Positions 1 through 7,841 of a DNA stretch of 64,000 bases are shown here, piece by piece. A program made the position numbers and the translations under genes. The notes under the pieces were generated by a model. The model was not told where the DNA came from, ran no database searches, and saw only the letters and a list, made by a program, of their open reading frames with translations. Numbering within the stretch: the first letter of the stretch is position 1; every line of letters begins with the position of its first letter. Source of the stretch: Qipengyuania aestuarii (lineage in GTDB: Bacteria; Pseudomonadota; Alphaproteobacteria; Sphingomonadales; Sphingomonadaceae); assembly GCF_019711535.1 (NCBI RefSeq), contig NZ_JAIGNP010000003.1, positions 186,001 through 250,000 of the forward strand, written 5' to 3'.

Positions 1-1869
1 CTTGCCGCGCAGGAAATGATCAAGCCAACCGTGTACGGCCAGGCGATCATTCTTCTCGTCTTCGCACCGCTTCTCACCTTTACCGGCGTCGAAGGCAAAA
101 CCTTTTCACCCATGGCGATCACGGTCATGCTCGCGCTCGCCTCGGCGTTCGTGTTGTCGCTGACCTTCGTCCCGGCAATGATCGCCATCCTGCTCAACAA
201 GAAGCTGACGGAAAAGGAGGTCAAGCCGATCCGGATCGCCAAGGAGCGATACGGACCGCTGGTCCGCAAGGCGATCACCCGCCCCTGGCCGGTCATCGGC
301 ATGGGCGTCGGCATCTTCGCCTTTGCGGCCTTCGTGTTCAGCTTCCTCGGGAGCGAGTTCACACCGCAATTGGACGAGCGCGACATCGCCGTGCAATCGC
401 TGCGTATTCCTTCGACATCGCTCGAACGTTCGCTCGCGATGCAAAGGCGGGTAGAGGACCGGCTCGAGCAATTTCCGCAAGTCGAGCTTGTCTTTTCGCG
501 GACGGGCACGGCGGAAGTGGCCAGTGACCCGATGCCGCCGAACGCTTCCGATGCGTACGTGATCCTCAAACCCCGTGAGGAATGGCCCGATCCCGACCTC
601 GCCAAGGACGAGTTGGTCGCGCAAATGGAGAGCGCCCTCAGCAGTCTCGTCGGCAACCTTTACGAGTTCAGCCAACCGATCGAATTGCGGTTCAACGAAT
701 TGATCGCAGGCGTTCGCGGAGATGTTGCCGTCAAGATCTACGGAGACGATCTCAGCGCCATGACCTCGGCGGCGAACGAGGTTGCGGGCGTGCTGCGCAA
801 TGTCGACGGCGCCGCGGACGTCAAGGTCCAGCAAGTGACCGGGTTCCCCACCCTCGATATTGCCTTCGATCGGCCAGCGATTGCCCGTTACGGGCTGAAG
901 GTCGAAGACGTTGCGCAATCGGTGGCGATCGCACTGGGCGGTCGGCCTGCGGGCCTCGTTTTCGAAGGCGATCGCCGCTTCGATGTGGTTGTGCGGTTGT
1001 CGGACGCGACCCGCGACGATTTCGACCAGTTGGGTGCTTTGCCGGTGCTGCTCCCGAACGGGGCAACCATACCGCTACGCTCGGTTGCCGAGTTCCGTGT
1101 GGTGGATGGTCTCGCGGAGGTTCGCCGGGAACAGGGACGCAGACTGGTGATCGTTTCGTCCAACGTGCGAGAACGCGACCTCGGGTCTTTTGTAGAAGAG
1201 GCCCAGGAAAGGGTTGCGGCGCAGGTCGAACTGCCCGCTGCCGCGTTTATCGAGTGGGGCGGTCAATACCAGAACCTCCAGGCTGCTCAGGAAAGACTTC
1301 AGATAGTCATTCCTATCGCTTTCGCGGTCATTCTCTTGCTGCTTTACATGGCGGTTGGGGGCTGGGTGCCGGCGCTCGCCGTATTCAGCGCGATCCCGTT
1401 GGCCCTGGCAGGCGGGATTTTCTCCTTGGCTCTACGCGGGATGCCATTCTCGGTATCTGCGGCGGTAGGCTTTATCGCCCTGTCGGGTGTGGCGACCTTG
1501 AATGGCCTCGTGATGGTGACTGCGATCCGTCAGCGGCTCGACAGGGGCATGGCGCTCGATGACGCCATCGTCGATGGTGGATTGGCGCGCCTAAGGCCGG
1601 TTCTCATGACCGCGCTCGTTGCATCGCTCGGCTTCGTGCCGATGGCCATTGCGACCGGGACCGGCGCGGAAGTGCAACGTCCCTTGGCGACAGTCGTCAT
1701 TGGAGGGTTGATCACCGCCACCGCGCTGACCCTTTTCGTCTTGCCCGCAATCTTGAAGCTGGTTTTCGGGACCAGAGAAGATGACCGGACCTGGCGACAG
1801 CGTTGGTGGGACAGGCTGCGGCGCAATGTGACAAGCGATGAGCAGCGCGAGCTGAAGGACATCACATGA
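1..1869 (+). CDS. czcA: CzcA-type heavy-metal RND efflux pump, C-terminal part (5' end outside window)
   Basis: Inner-membrane RND proton antiporter that exports divalent cations (Zn/Co/Cd-type) through a periplasmic adaptor and an outer-membrane channel. The frame is open from base 1, so the gene starts upstream; 622 codons remain of a family usually 1030-1060 long. Seen are the end of the N-terminal membrane bundle (GVEGKTFSPMA, typical of HME-RND pumps), the second large periplasmic loop (EFTPQLDERD; FNELIAGVRGDVAVKIYG) and the C-terminal helices with GAEVQRPLATVVIGGLIT, which is CzcA/CnrA-like rather than CusA-like. The SpoIIAA-like and CDF genes follow closely on the same strand, a normal czc context. 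Substrate within the divalent group cannot be decided from this part. Confidence 0.9.
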   Translation, partial: LAAQEMIKPTVYGQAIILLVFAPLLTFTGVEGKTFSPMAITVMLALASAFVLSLTFVPAMIAILLNKKLTEKEVKPIRIAKERYGPLVRKAITRPWPVIGMGVGIFAFAAFVFSFLGSEFTPQLDERDIAVQSLRIPSTSLERSLAMQRRVEDRLEQFPQVELVFSRTGTAEVASDPMPPNASDAYVILKPREEWPDPDLAKDELVAQMESALSSLVGNLYEFSQPIELRFNELIAGVRGDVAVKIYGDDLSAMTSAANEVAGVLRNVDGAADVKVQQVTGFPTLDIAFDRPAIARYGLKVEDVAQSVAIALGGRPAGLVFEGDRRFDVVVRLSDATRDDFDQLGALPVLLPNGATIPLRSVAEFRVVDGLAEVRREQGRRLVIVSSNVRERDLGSFVEEAQERVAAQVELPAAAFIEWGGQYQNLQAAQERLQIVIPIAFAVILLLLYMAVGGWVPALAVFSAIPLALAGGIFSLALRGMPFSVSAAVGFIALSGVATLNGLVMVTAIRQRLDRGMALDDAIVDGGLARLRPVLMTALVASLGFVPMAIATGTGAEVQRPLATVVIGGLITATALTLFVLPAILKLVFGTREDDRTWRQRWWDRLRRNVTSDEQRELKDIT

Positions 1870-1891
1870 CCGATCGGGAAAGGAGAATACG

Positions 1892-2263
1892 GTGCTGGCA
1901 CTGAAGGAAAAGAACGGACTGCTCTGGATACGTGCCGGAGGCAGGCAGGGGGATGAAGCCTATGACCGCTTTGTTCCCCAATTCGAACATATCGCAGAGC
2001 GCGAGGCCGGTACCGTCCCGATGGTGATCGAGCTCGCGCCTGACTTTTCGGGTTGGAACTTCGGAGGTCTCTGGCGCGATCTCAAGTTCGACATCCGGCA
2101 TAAGGATTGTTTCGGCCGGATCGCCATAATCGGCGACAGCGAATGGGAAGAGTGGGGCACGAAATTGTCATCCTCACTCTTCCGCACCGAAATGAAGTTC
2201 TTCCGGCCAACACAGCGTAGTCATGCGGAAAGCTGGGTACAAACCGAGGAGGACGCAGCATGA
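1892..2263 (+). CDS. SpoIIAA-like (STAS-fold) protein
   Basis: A 123-residue soluble protein resembling the SpoIIAA-like/DUF3478 family: alternating strands and helices with FGGLWRDLKFDIRH and RIAIIGDSEWEEWG, regions typical of that family. The GTG start at 1892 is supported by AAAGGAG about 7 nt upstream. Its stop overlaps the ATG of the following transporter (ATGA), so the two are translationally coupled. Homologues often lie near metal or stress transporters; no reaction is known and none is proposed here. Confidence 0.75.
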   Translation: MLALKEKNGLLWIRAGGRQGDEAYDRFVPQFEHIAEREAGTVPMVIELAPDFSGWNFGGLWRDLKFDIRHKDCFGRIAIIGDSEWEEWGTKLSSSLFRTEMKFFRPTQRSHAESWVQTEEDAA

Positions 2264-2889
2264 GTGGCGGACATGAGGTCGATGTCGGGTCGCCTGAAAA
2301 GCGCAAGACCCTGTGGGTTGTCCTGTGGCTTAACGTGGCCATCGCGATCGGCTTTTTCGCGGTCGGGTATTTTGCCGATTCTAATGCGCTGTTGGCGAAC
2401 GGCCTCGATAATTCATCCGATGCCATCGTTTATGCGCTCAGCCTGCTCGCGCTGACCCGCTCACGGACCTGGAAACGCGGGGCCGCACGTTTTTCCGGCA
2501 TCATGCTGCTGATCTTCTCTGCTGGGGTTATCTTCGATGCTTACCGACGGTTTGTGGAAGGGTCCGATCCGGGCGGGATATTGATGATGGCGATGGCGTT
2601 CATCGCGGGGATGGTCAATCTCTATTGCCTGCGCCTGCTGCAGAAGATGGAGAACAAGGACGTCAATATGCGGGCGGCGACCACCTTCAGCTTCAACGAC
2701 TTTATCTCTAATGGCGGGATCATTATCGCCGGCATCATTGTGATGCTGACCGGAACCAACTGGCCCGACCTCGTTGTGGGCATCGCGGTAGCTTGCATCG
2801 CTCTCTATGGCGGCATCGAGATTCTGCGCGACGCTCACATGGATAGCCACGACGATGCGGGAACCAAACACGGCGAGAAGAGGAATTGA
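2260..2889 (+). CDS. Six-helix CDF-like cation transporter without cytoplasmic C-terminal domain
   Basis: A 209-residue membrane protein with six predicted helices and a short hydrophilic tail, resembling the membrane part of cation diffusion facilitators. TM2 carries GLDNSSDA and TM5 carries FNDFISNGG (NDxxxN) where classical CDFs have HxxxD. The metallochaperone-like cytoplasmic domain of CzcD/ZitB is missing, as in the paralogue at 7128. It overlaps the SpoIIAA-like gene by 4 bp, which fixes the start. Its TGA stop at 2887-2889 is directly followed, in the same frame, by a classical CDF C-terminal half. Probable metal export role; substrate unknown. Confidence 0.8.
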   Translation: MSGGHEVDVGSPEKRKTLWVVLWLNVAIAIGFFAVGYFADSNALLANGLDNSSDAIVYALSLLALTRSRTWKRGAARFSGIMLLIFSAGVIFDAYRRFVEGSDPGGILMMAMAFIAGMVNLYCLRLLQKMENKDVNMRAATTFSFNDFISNGGIIIAGIIVMLTGTNWPDLVVGIAVACIALYGGIEILRDAHMDSHDDAGTKHGEKRN

Positions 2890-3393
2890 CCCTATTCGAT
2901 CTTCCTGCACAATGTGTCCGATGCGCTGGCTTCGGCCGGTGTGATCGTGGCTGGCGTGCTCATTCTGCGATACGAACTTTATATCGCCGATCTGACCATC
3001 ACGGTGGTCATTGGTGACTTTGTGATCTGGCAGGGCGTTACTTTGTTGCCTCGCACGGTGCGTCTCTTGATGGGCGCGGTGCCGGACGAAAGCGAGTTCG
3101 ATCGCATTGTGAGCGACCTGCGTGACGCAGAAGGCGTGGCCGACGTCCATCACGTCCAAGTCTGGAGCATCAGCGAGCATTATCGCGCGCTTGAGGCGCA
3201 TGTCGTTCCTGCCGAATCTTCGTTGCAGGCTTTCGAGGATGTGAAGGCGCGGGCTCGCGGTATGCTCGAGACGCGGCACGCCATCACCCATGCAACGTTC
3301 GAAGCCTGCCTCGCTGCCAACTGTGATCCGGTTATGGTCCCGGGCCATCAGGTCGAAAAGAACCAATGCCAAGACCATGATCACGACCATTGA
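2890..3393 (+). pseudogene. czcD: CDF transporter remnant (TM5-TM6 plus cytoplasmic domain)
   Basis: The frame is open for 167 codons straight after the stop of the preceding transporter, but the four N-terminal helices are absent. It begins inside TM5 with HNVSDALAS, the classical HxxxDxxxS zinc-site pattern. TM6, the cytoplasmic CDF domain (VADVHHVQVWSISEHY) and a His-rich tail (QCQDHDHDH) follow. A GTG at 2914 could start a 159-residue product, but no convincing ribosome site precedes it. Best read as the 3' half of a czcD-like gene joined to the neighbouring transporter by deletion. Less likely it is a separate cytoplasmic-domain protein or a readthrough product. Confidence 0.7.
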
Positions 3394-3484
3394 CAAGCGC
3401 GGCGATCAGGTCGGCCGCTGCAAGCAAGCAGTTTGGTAGCGCACGGCATGAACCGCCCTGCAACTCGTAAATGAGGACCGACGA

Positions 3485-5125
3485 ATGAAAGCTTCCGATC
3501 TTATGGTCGCCGCGCTCGAGGCAGAGGGTGTCGAGTATGTTTTCGCCGTTCCAGGCGAAGAGAACCTGGATCTTCTGGAATCGCTGCGAACTTCCACCAT
3601 CACGCTGGTTCTGGCCCGTCACGAACAGGGCGCTGGCTTCATGGCGGCAACTTATGGCCGCCTGACCGGCAAGGCAGGTGTGTGCCTGGCAACACTCGGG
3701 CCAGGTGCCACGAACCTGACCACACCGGCGGCCTATGCCGCGCTCGGAGCCTTCCCGCTCGTGATCATTACCGGGCAGAAACCGATCAAGACCTCGAAAC
3801 AGGCCCAGTTCCAGATTGTCGACGTCGTTTCCCTGTTCACCCCGCTGTGCAAGGCATCGACCCAGATTGTGAACGGCAACCGCATCCCGTCGCTCGTTCG
3901 CGAGGGATTTCGCCTGGCGCAGGAAGAAAGGCCGGGCGCTGTGCTGCTCGAGCTGCCCGAAGACATTGCTGAAGAGCAAACGGTCGAACCTGTCATACCG
4001 CCGCATGACAGGCGCTATGCCGTAGCGGGTGACGCCGCTCTAGATGAGGCAGCGAGACGTATCCTCGCTGCACAGAGACCTCTGCTACTGATCGGAGCCG
4101 GAGCGAACCGCCGCCGCGCTTCGAAGGCGTTGCGCAAATTCGTATCCGATACGGGCTTTCCCTTCTTTGACACCCAGATGGGCAAAGGCGTGGTCGATGA
4201 AGATAGCGAGCTCTATCTGGGCACCGCGGCGCTATCGTCGGGCGATTATGTTCACTGCGCAATCGAAAAGGCCGATCTGATCGTCAATATCGGTCACGAC
4301 GTGGTGGAGAAGCCGCCCTTCTTCATGGAGCCGGGCGGGCAGACCGTCATCCATATCAATTACAAGGCAGCCGAAGTCGATCAGGTCTACTTCCCGCAGC
4401 TCGAGGTCATCGGCGACATCGCCGGATCGGTCGAGCGGCTGGGAAACCGTCTGGATGGCAAGCTGCAGTGCGATCGCAGCTATTACACTGTGCTGCACCA
4501 CGAGATTGCTTCGCACATTTCCGAGACCAGCGATGACGAACGTTTTCCGATGGTCCCCCAGCGCGTGGTTGCCGACGTACGCAGCGTAATGGCGCGCGAT
4601 GATATCGTTGCGCTCGACAACGGTGTCTACAAGATCTGGTTCGCCAGAAACTACATTGCGAATGAACCGGGTACCATCCTTCTCGACAATGCATTGGCGA
4701 CGATGGGCGCAGGCCTTCCATCGGCCATGATGGCGGCGATGCTGTCGCCGGGGCGCAGAGTGCTCGCGGTATGCGGCGATGGCGGGTTCATGATGAACTC
4801 GCAGGAACTGGAAACGGCCGTCAGGCTGGGCCTGAACCTCGTCGTACTCGTCCTGAACGATGCAGCATACGGCATGATCCGCTGGAAGCAGGACCAGCTC
4901 GGCTTTCCGGACTACGGCCTAACCTTTTCCAATCCCGACTTCGTCACCTACGCACAAAGCTATGGAGCGACCGGTCACCGGGTCGAGCGGAGCGCAGATC
5001 TTGTGGCGGTCCTGAACGCCGCATTCGAGGCGGGCGGCGTGCACCTTGTCGATCTGCCCGTCGACTACTCCGAAAACAAGAAGGTGCTGATCGACGAACT
5101 CGGCGCAAAGGTGTGCGAGCTATGA
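3485..5125 (+). CDS. Acetolactate synthase large subunit-like ThDP enzyme (catabolic AlsS type)
   Basis: A 546-residue cytosolic thiamine-diphosphate enzyme predicted to condense two pyruvate molecules to acetolactate. Visible are the N-terminal PYR domain with the cofactor-activating Glu in AVPGEEN, the ARHEQGAGFMA and LGPGATN segments, a central nucleotide-binding-fold domain (LLLIGAGANRRR), and the C-terminal PP domain with GDGGFMM and NDAAYGMI binding Mg2+/ThDP. No regulatory small-subunit gene is next to it, which favours a catabolic enzyme or a relative with another 2-oxoacid substrate. GAGGA lies about 8 nt before the ATG. Its stop overlaps the next gene's ATG. Confidence 0.85.
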   Translation: MKASDLMVAALEAEGVEYVFAVPGEENLDLLESLRTSTITLVLARHEQGAGFMAATYGRLTGKAGVCLATLGPGATNLTTPAAYAALGAFPLVIITGQKPIKTSKQAQFQIVDVVSLFTPLCKASTQIVNGNRIPSLVREGFRLAQEERPGAVLLELPEDIAEEQTVEPVIPPHDRRYAVAGDAALDEAARRILAAQRPLLLIGAGANRRRASKALRKFVSDTGFPFFDTQMGKGVVDEDSELYLGTAALSSGDYVHCAIEKADLIVNIGHDVVEKPPFFMEPGGQTVIHINYKAAEVDQVYFPQLEVIGDIAGSVERLGNRLDGKLQCDRSYYTVLHHEIASHISETSDDERFPMVPQRVVADVRSVMARDDIVALDNGVYKIWFARNYIANEPGTILLDNALATMGAGLPSAMMAAMLSPGRRVLAVCGDGGFMMNSQELETAVRLGLNLVVLVLNDAAYGMIRWKQDQLGFPDYGLTFSNPDFVTYAQSYGATGHRVERSADLVAVLNAAFEAGGVHLVDLPVDYSENKKVLIDELGAKVCEL

Positions 5126-6516
5126 AGACGATCGTTCACAATCCGTTCGACCGCGAGCCGGTTGCAGAAGTGCCGCTTGTCGACTGGCCTCAAATCGATG
5201 AATGGCTGAGTGAAGCGCAGTTGCTCCACCGCGACCGCCATGGCTGGCTTGCCGTGCACGAGCGTGTCGCCATCCTCCGGCGGGCTGCAGATATCATGCG
5301 CGAACGAGCCGAGGATCTGGCTCTCCAGATCGTCAGGGAGGGCGGCAAACCGCTGGTCGATGCGCGCGTGGAAGCCGGTCGCGCGATCAACAGCGTCGAC
5401 TTATGCGTTCAGGCGCTCAGCGATGGCGGCGGTCACGAGATCCCCATGGACCTGACAGAAGCGGGTGCGGGAAGGACGGCATATACCTTCCGCGAGCCGA
5501 TCGGTCCTGTCGTGGCGATCTCGGCATTCAATCACCCGCTCAACCTGATCGTCCATCAGGTTGGACCGGCGGTAGCAGCCGGGTGCCCCGTTCTCATCAA
5601 GCCTGCGCTGGAAACGCCTCTGTCATGCCAGAGCTTCGTGAGCATTCTTCATGAAGCCGGCCTGCCCGAGGCCTGGTGCCGGTTCGCACCTTGCGGCAAC
5701 GATATTGCCGAAAGAATGGTAACCGATCCGCGCACGGCGTTCTTCTCATTCATCGGTTCTGCGAAGATCGGCTGGATGCTTCGCTCGAAGCTGGCGCCGG
5801 GAACCCGCATTGCTCTCGAGCACGGCGGCGCGGCGCCGGTAATCGTGGACAGCGGCGTGGAGCGCGCAGCAGTGATCGCCTCGTTGCTCAAAGGCGGGTT
5901 CTATCATTCGGGTCAGGTCTGCGTTTCCGTGCAGCGCGTATTCGTCCCTGCTGCAGAATTGAAAGACTTCGCCAATGACCTAGGGCGAGCTGCCGAAAAG
6001 CTGGTCGTGGGCGATCCCGCCGATGCCGAAACCCAATGCGGACCCCTGATCCGAACGGAGGAAGTCGACCGCGTCGAACGCTGGGTCGATGAAGCCATTG
6101 CAGCAGGCGGCACCCTGGTCTGCGGGGGAAGCCGACTGGGTGACACTCTTTTCTCCCCGACCGTCATTGTCGATCCTCCCGAAAGTGCCAAGGTATCCCA
6201 GGAAGAAATCTTCGGCCCCGTGATCTGCGTGTATGGCTATGACGATATCGACCTGGCTATCGAGCAGGCCAATGCCCTGCCTTACGCCTTTCAGGCCGCT
6301 GTATTCAGCGATCGGCTGTCAATCGCCAATCATTGCATACAGTCTCTGGCGGGATCGGCTGTGATGGTGAACGACCATACGGCATTCCGCGTGGACTGGA
6401 TGCCTTTTGCAGGGCTGCGCCGCTCCGGGCTTGGCGTCGGCGGGATCCCCTACACTATGGCGGATATGAGCATTGAAAAAATGGCCGTCTGGAACTGGCC
6501 TGCGGCGGCATCATAG
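5122..6516 (+). CDS. NAD(P)-dependent aldehyde dehydrogenase
   Basis: A 464-residue ALDH-superfamily oxidoreductase oxidising an unidentified aldehyde. The frame extends far upstream, but the ATG at 5122 overlapping the stop of the acetolactate synthase gene (ATGA) is clearly the start. Motifs: cofactor-site AISAFNHPLN, SFIGSAKIGW, the glutamate loop as LEHGGAAP (LEHGG replaces the usual LELGG), catalytic Cys in HSGQVCVSVQ, and QEEIFGPV. Coupling to acetolactate synthase suggests one pathway. The Glu-loop change and phosphonoacetaldehyde/lactaldehyde-DH-like features do not fix the substrate. Confidence 0.85.
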   Translation: MKTIVHNPFDREPVAEVPLVDWPQIDEWLSEAQLLHRDRHGWLAVHERVAILRRAADIMRERAEDLALQIVREGGKPLVDARVEAGRAINSVDLCVQALSDGGGHEIPMDLTEAGAGRTAYTFREPIGPVVAISAFNHPLNLIVHQVGPAVAAGCPVLIKPALETPLSCQSFVSILHEAGLPEAWCRFAPCGNDIAERMVTDPRTAFFSFIGSAKIGWMLRSKLAPGTRIALEHGGAAPVIVDSGVERAAVIASLLKGGFYHSGQVCVSVQRVFVPAAELKDFANDLGRAAEKLVVGDPADAETQCGPLIRTEEVDRVERWVDEAIAAGGTLVCGGSRLGDTLFSPTVIVDPPESAKVSQEEIFGPVICVYGYDDIDLAIEQANALPYAFQAAVFSDRLSIANHCIQSLAGSAVMVNDHTAFRVDWMPFAGLRRSGLGVGGIPYTMADMSIEKMAVWNWPAAAS

Positions 6517-6653
6517 CCCGTTCGACAGACCCGGGATGGCGACACGGGCAGCTTCGCACTCGTCGGCCTTTCCCGAAGTTAAGTCTCTTATGGGCGGCCG
6601 ACAAAAGCCGTGCATTGGCGAGCCTGACCGAACTGGCGCACGAGGCGCGGACA

Positions 6654-7052
6654 TCAAGGCTCGGCGGTACCCGCAAGTGCATCGATGATGCGGCAATCGC
6701 CTACAGTGTCTTGCTCGCAGGCAGCGATCATACGCCCAAGTTCCGTCCGCAACGCCTCCAGGCTCGCGATCTTGCGCTCGACCTCGCCGAGATGGCTTCT
6801 GGCCAGAGCGTCGATGCCCGCGCAGGACCGGTCGGCATCATCGGAGAGATCGAGCAATTCCCTGATGCGTGCCATGGAGAAGCCGAGATCACGCGCGCGC
6901 CGTATGAAGTTAAGGCGCGCTTCCTCTGCTGGTCCATAATCGCGATAATTGGCCCGCGTGCGTGGAGGGGCAGCGAGGATACCCTCACGCTCGTAGAAGC
7001 GGATTGTTTCGGATTTGACGCCGGTTATCCGGGCAAGTTGACCAATTCTCAT
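6654..7052 (-). CDS. MerR-family heavy-metal regulator (CadR/PbrR/ZntR-like)
   Basis: A 132-residue transcription factor that twists overlong-spacer promoters on metal binding. The N-terminal winged helix (IGQLARITGVKSETIRFYE) is followed by the dimer helix. Cys77, Cys112 and Cys120, in SDDADRSCAG and IAACEQDTVGDC, sit as in CadR/PbrR/ZntR, pointing to Cd, Pb or Zn rather than Cu or Hg. It is divergent from the CDF-like gene at 7128, and the shared gap contains the operator at 7071-7100. It ends facing the aldehyde dehydrogenase gene. Confidence 0.9.
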   Translation of the reverse strand: MRIGQLARITGVKSETIRFYEREGILAAPPRTRANYRDYGPAEEARLNFIRRARDLGFSMARIRELLDLSDDADRSCAGIDALARSHLGEVERKIASLEALRTELGRMIAACEQDTVGDCRIIDALAGTAEP

Positions 7053-7070
7053 GACAAAGGCTCCTGCCGC

Positions 7071-7100
7071 TTGACCTTGTAGTTACTACAAGGTGCATAG
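7071..7100 (+). promoter_or_regulatory. MerR-type operator/promoter for the CDF-like gene
   Basis: TTGACC (7071-7076) serves as the -35. It overlaps a perfect inverted repeat, ACCTTGTAGT-T-ACTACAAGGT (7074-7094), with a -10-like GCATAG just after it. A palindrome filling an 18-20 bp spacer is the hallmark of MerR-regulated promoters, and ACCTTGTAGTnACTACAAGGT-type sites are typical for CadR/PbrR/ZntR relatives. It lies 34 bp before the transporter ATG and 22 bp from the regulator start, so it probably controls both. Confidence 0.85.
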
Positions 7101-7127
7101 GGCGGATCGACGCAAGGAGTCGAGTAA

Positions 7128-7745
7128 ATGGGAAAGACCTGCTGCGGCCCCGATGAGGCCGGTGCAAACAACAACGATCCGACATGGCGGCGCATTCTGT
7201 GGATCGCACTGGGCCTTAATGCAATCATGTTCGGCGTGGAGATCGTGGCAGGCATTGCTGCGGATTCGCGCGCCTTGCAGGCCGACGCGCTCGACTTTCT
7301 CGGTGATGCGGCAAACTATGCTATCAGTCTCGGTGTAGCGGGGATGGCGCTCGTCTGGCGCGCGCGTGCGGCTCTCGTAAAGGCGGCGACCATGCTGGCT
7401 TTCGGCCTGTGGGTGCTCGGCTCGGCCATCTGGGGTTTCTTTGTCGGGGCGTCGCCCGACCCGGGAACGATGGGCGCCATCGGTTCTCTTGCTCTGGCGG
7501 TAAATCTCGCCGTCGCCGCGATGCTGTTCCGGTATCGCTCGGGCGATGCGAACATGCGCTCGGTGTGGATCTGTTCGCGCAACGACGCGATCGGTAATAT
7601 CGCCGTGCTGGCGGCAGCGATTGGCGTTTTCGGCACCGGCCGTGCGTGGCCCGATCTGGTTGTGGCGAGCATCATGGCAGGACTGGCGGTGTGGGGAAGT
7701 GCCGAAGTCTCCAAACAGGCCCGTGGCGAACTGCGCTCTACCTAA
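7128..7745 (+). CDS. Six-helix CDF-like cation transporter (MerR-regulated)
   Basis: A 205-residue membrane protein, paralogous in layout to the one at 2260: short Cys-containing N-terminus (GKTCCGPDE), six helices, TM2 ALDFLGDAANYA, TM5 ICSRNDAIGN with the same NDxxxN pattern, and no cytoplasmic CDF domain. The ATG has GGAG upstream. Placement behind a CadR/ZntR-like operator makes metal export the likely job. The Cys pair near the N-terminus could bind metal, but this is inference. Confidence 0.85.
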   Translation: MGKTCCGPDEAGANNNDPTWRRILWIALGLNAIMFGVEIVAGIAADSRALQADALDFLGDAANYAISLGVAGMALVWRARAALVKAATMLAFGLWVLGSAIWGFFVGASPDPGTMGAIGSLALAVNLAVAAMLFRYRSGDANMRSVWICSRNDAIGNIAVLAAAIGVFGTGRAWPDLVVASIMAGLAVWGSAEVSKQARGELRST

Positions 7746-7806
7746 ACTCCAGAATATCCCCGCGATCGGGGGTTGGAGGAAATACATTTCCGTCTACACC
7801 CTGCTA

Positions 7807-7823
7807 TTGCGAATTAATTGCAA
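7807..7823 (+). promoter_or_regulatory. Fur-like box before the iron permease gene
   Basis: TTGCGAATTAATTGCAA is a near-palindrome resembling alphaproteobacterial Fur boxes (GCGAAT/ATTGCA half-sites around an AT centre). It lies 19 bp before the ATG of the cytochrome c-FTR1 permease, a target that fits iron repression. Assigned by pattern only. Confidence 0.6.
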
Positions 7824-7841
7824 CAGATATAGAGACCCCTC

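Noticed and set aside
2887..2889. In-frame TGA as selenocysteine or programmed readthrough
   Set aside because: No stem-loop resembling a SECIS was seen after it, and joining the two parts would give a protein with duplicated TM5-TM6; a deletion scar is simpler.
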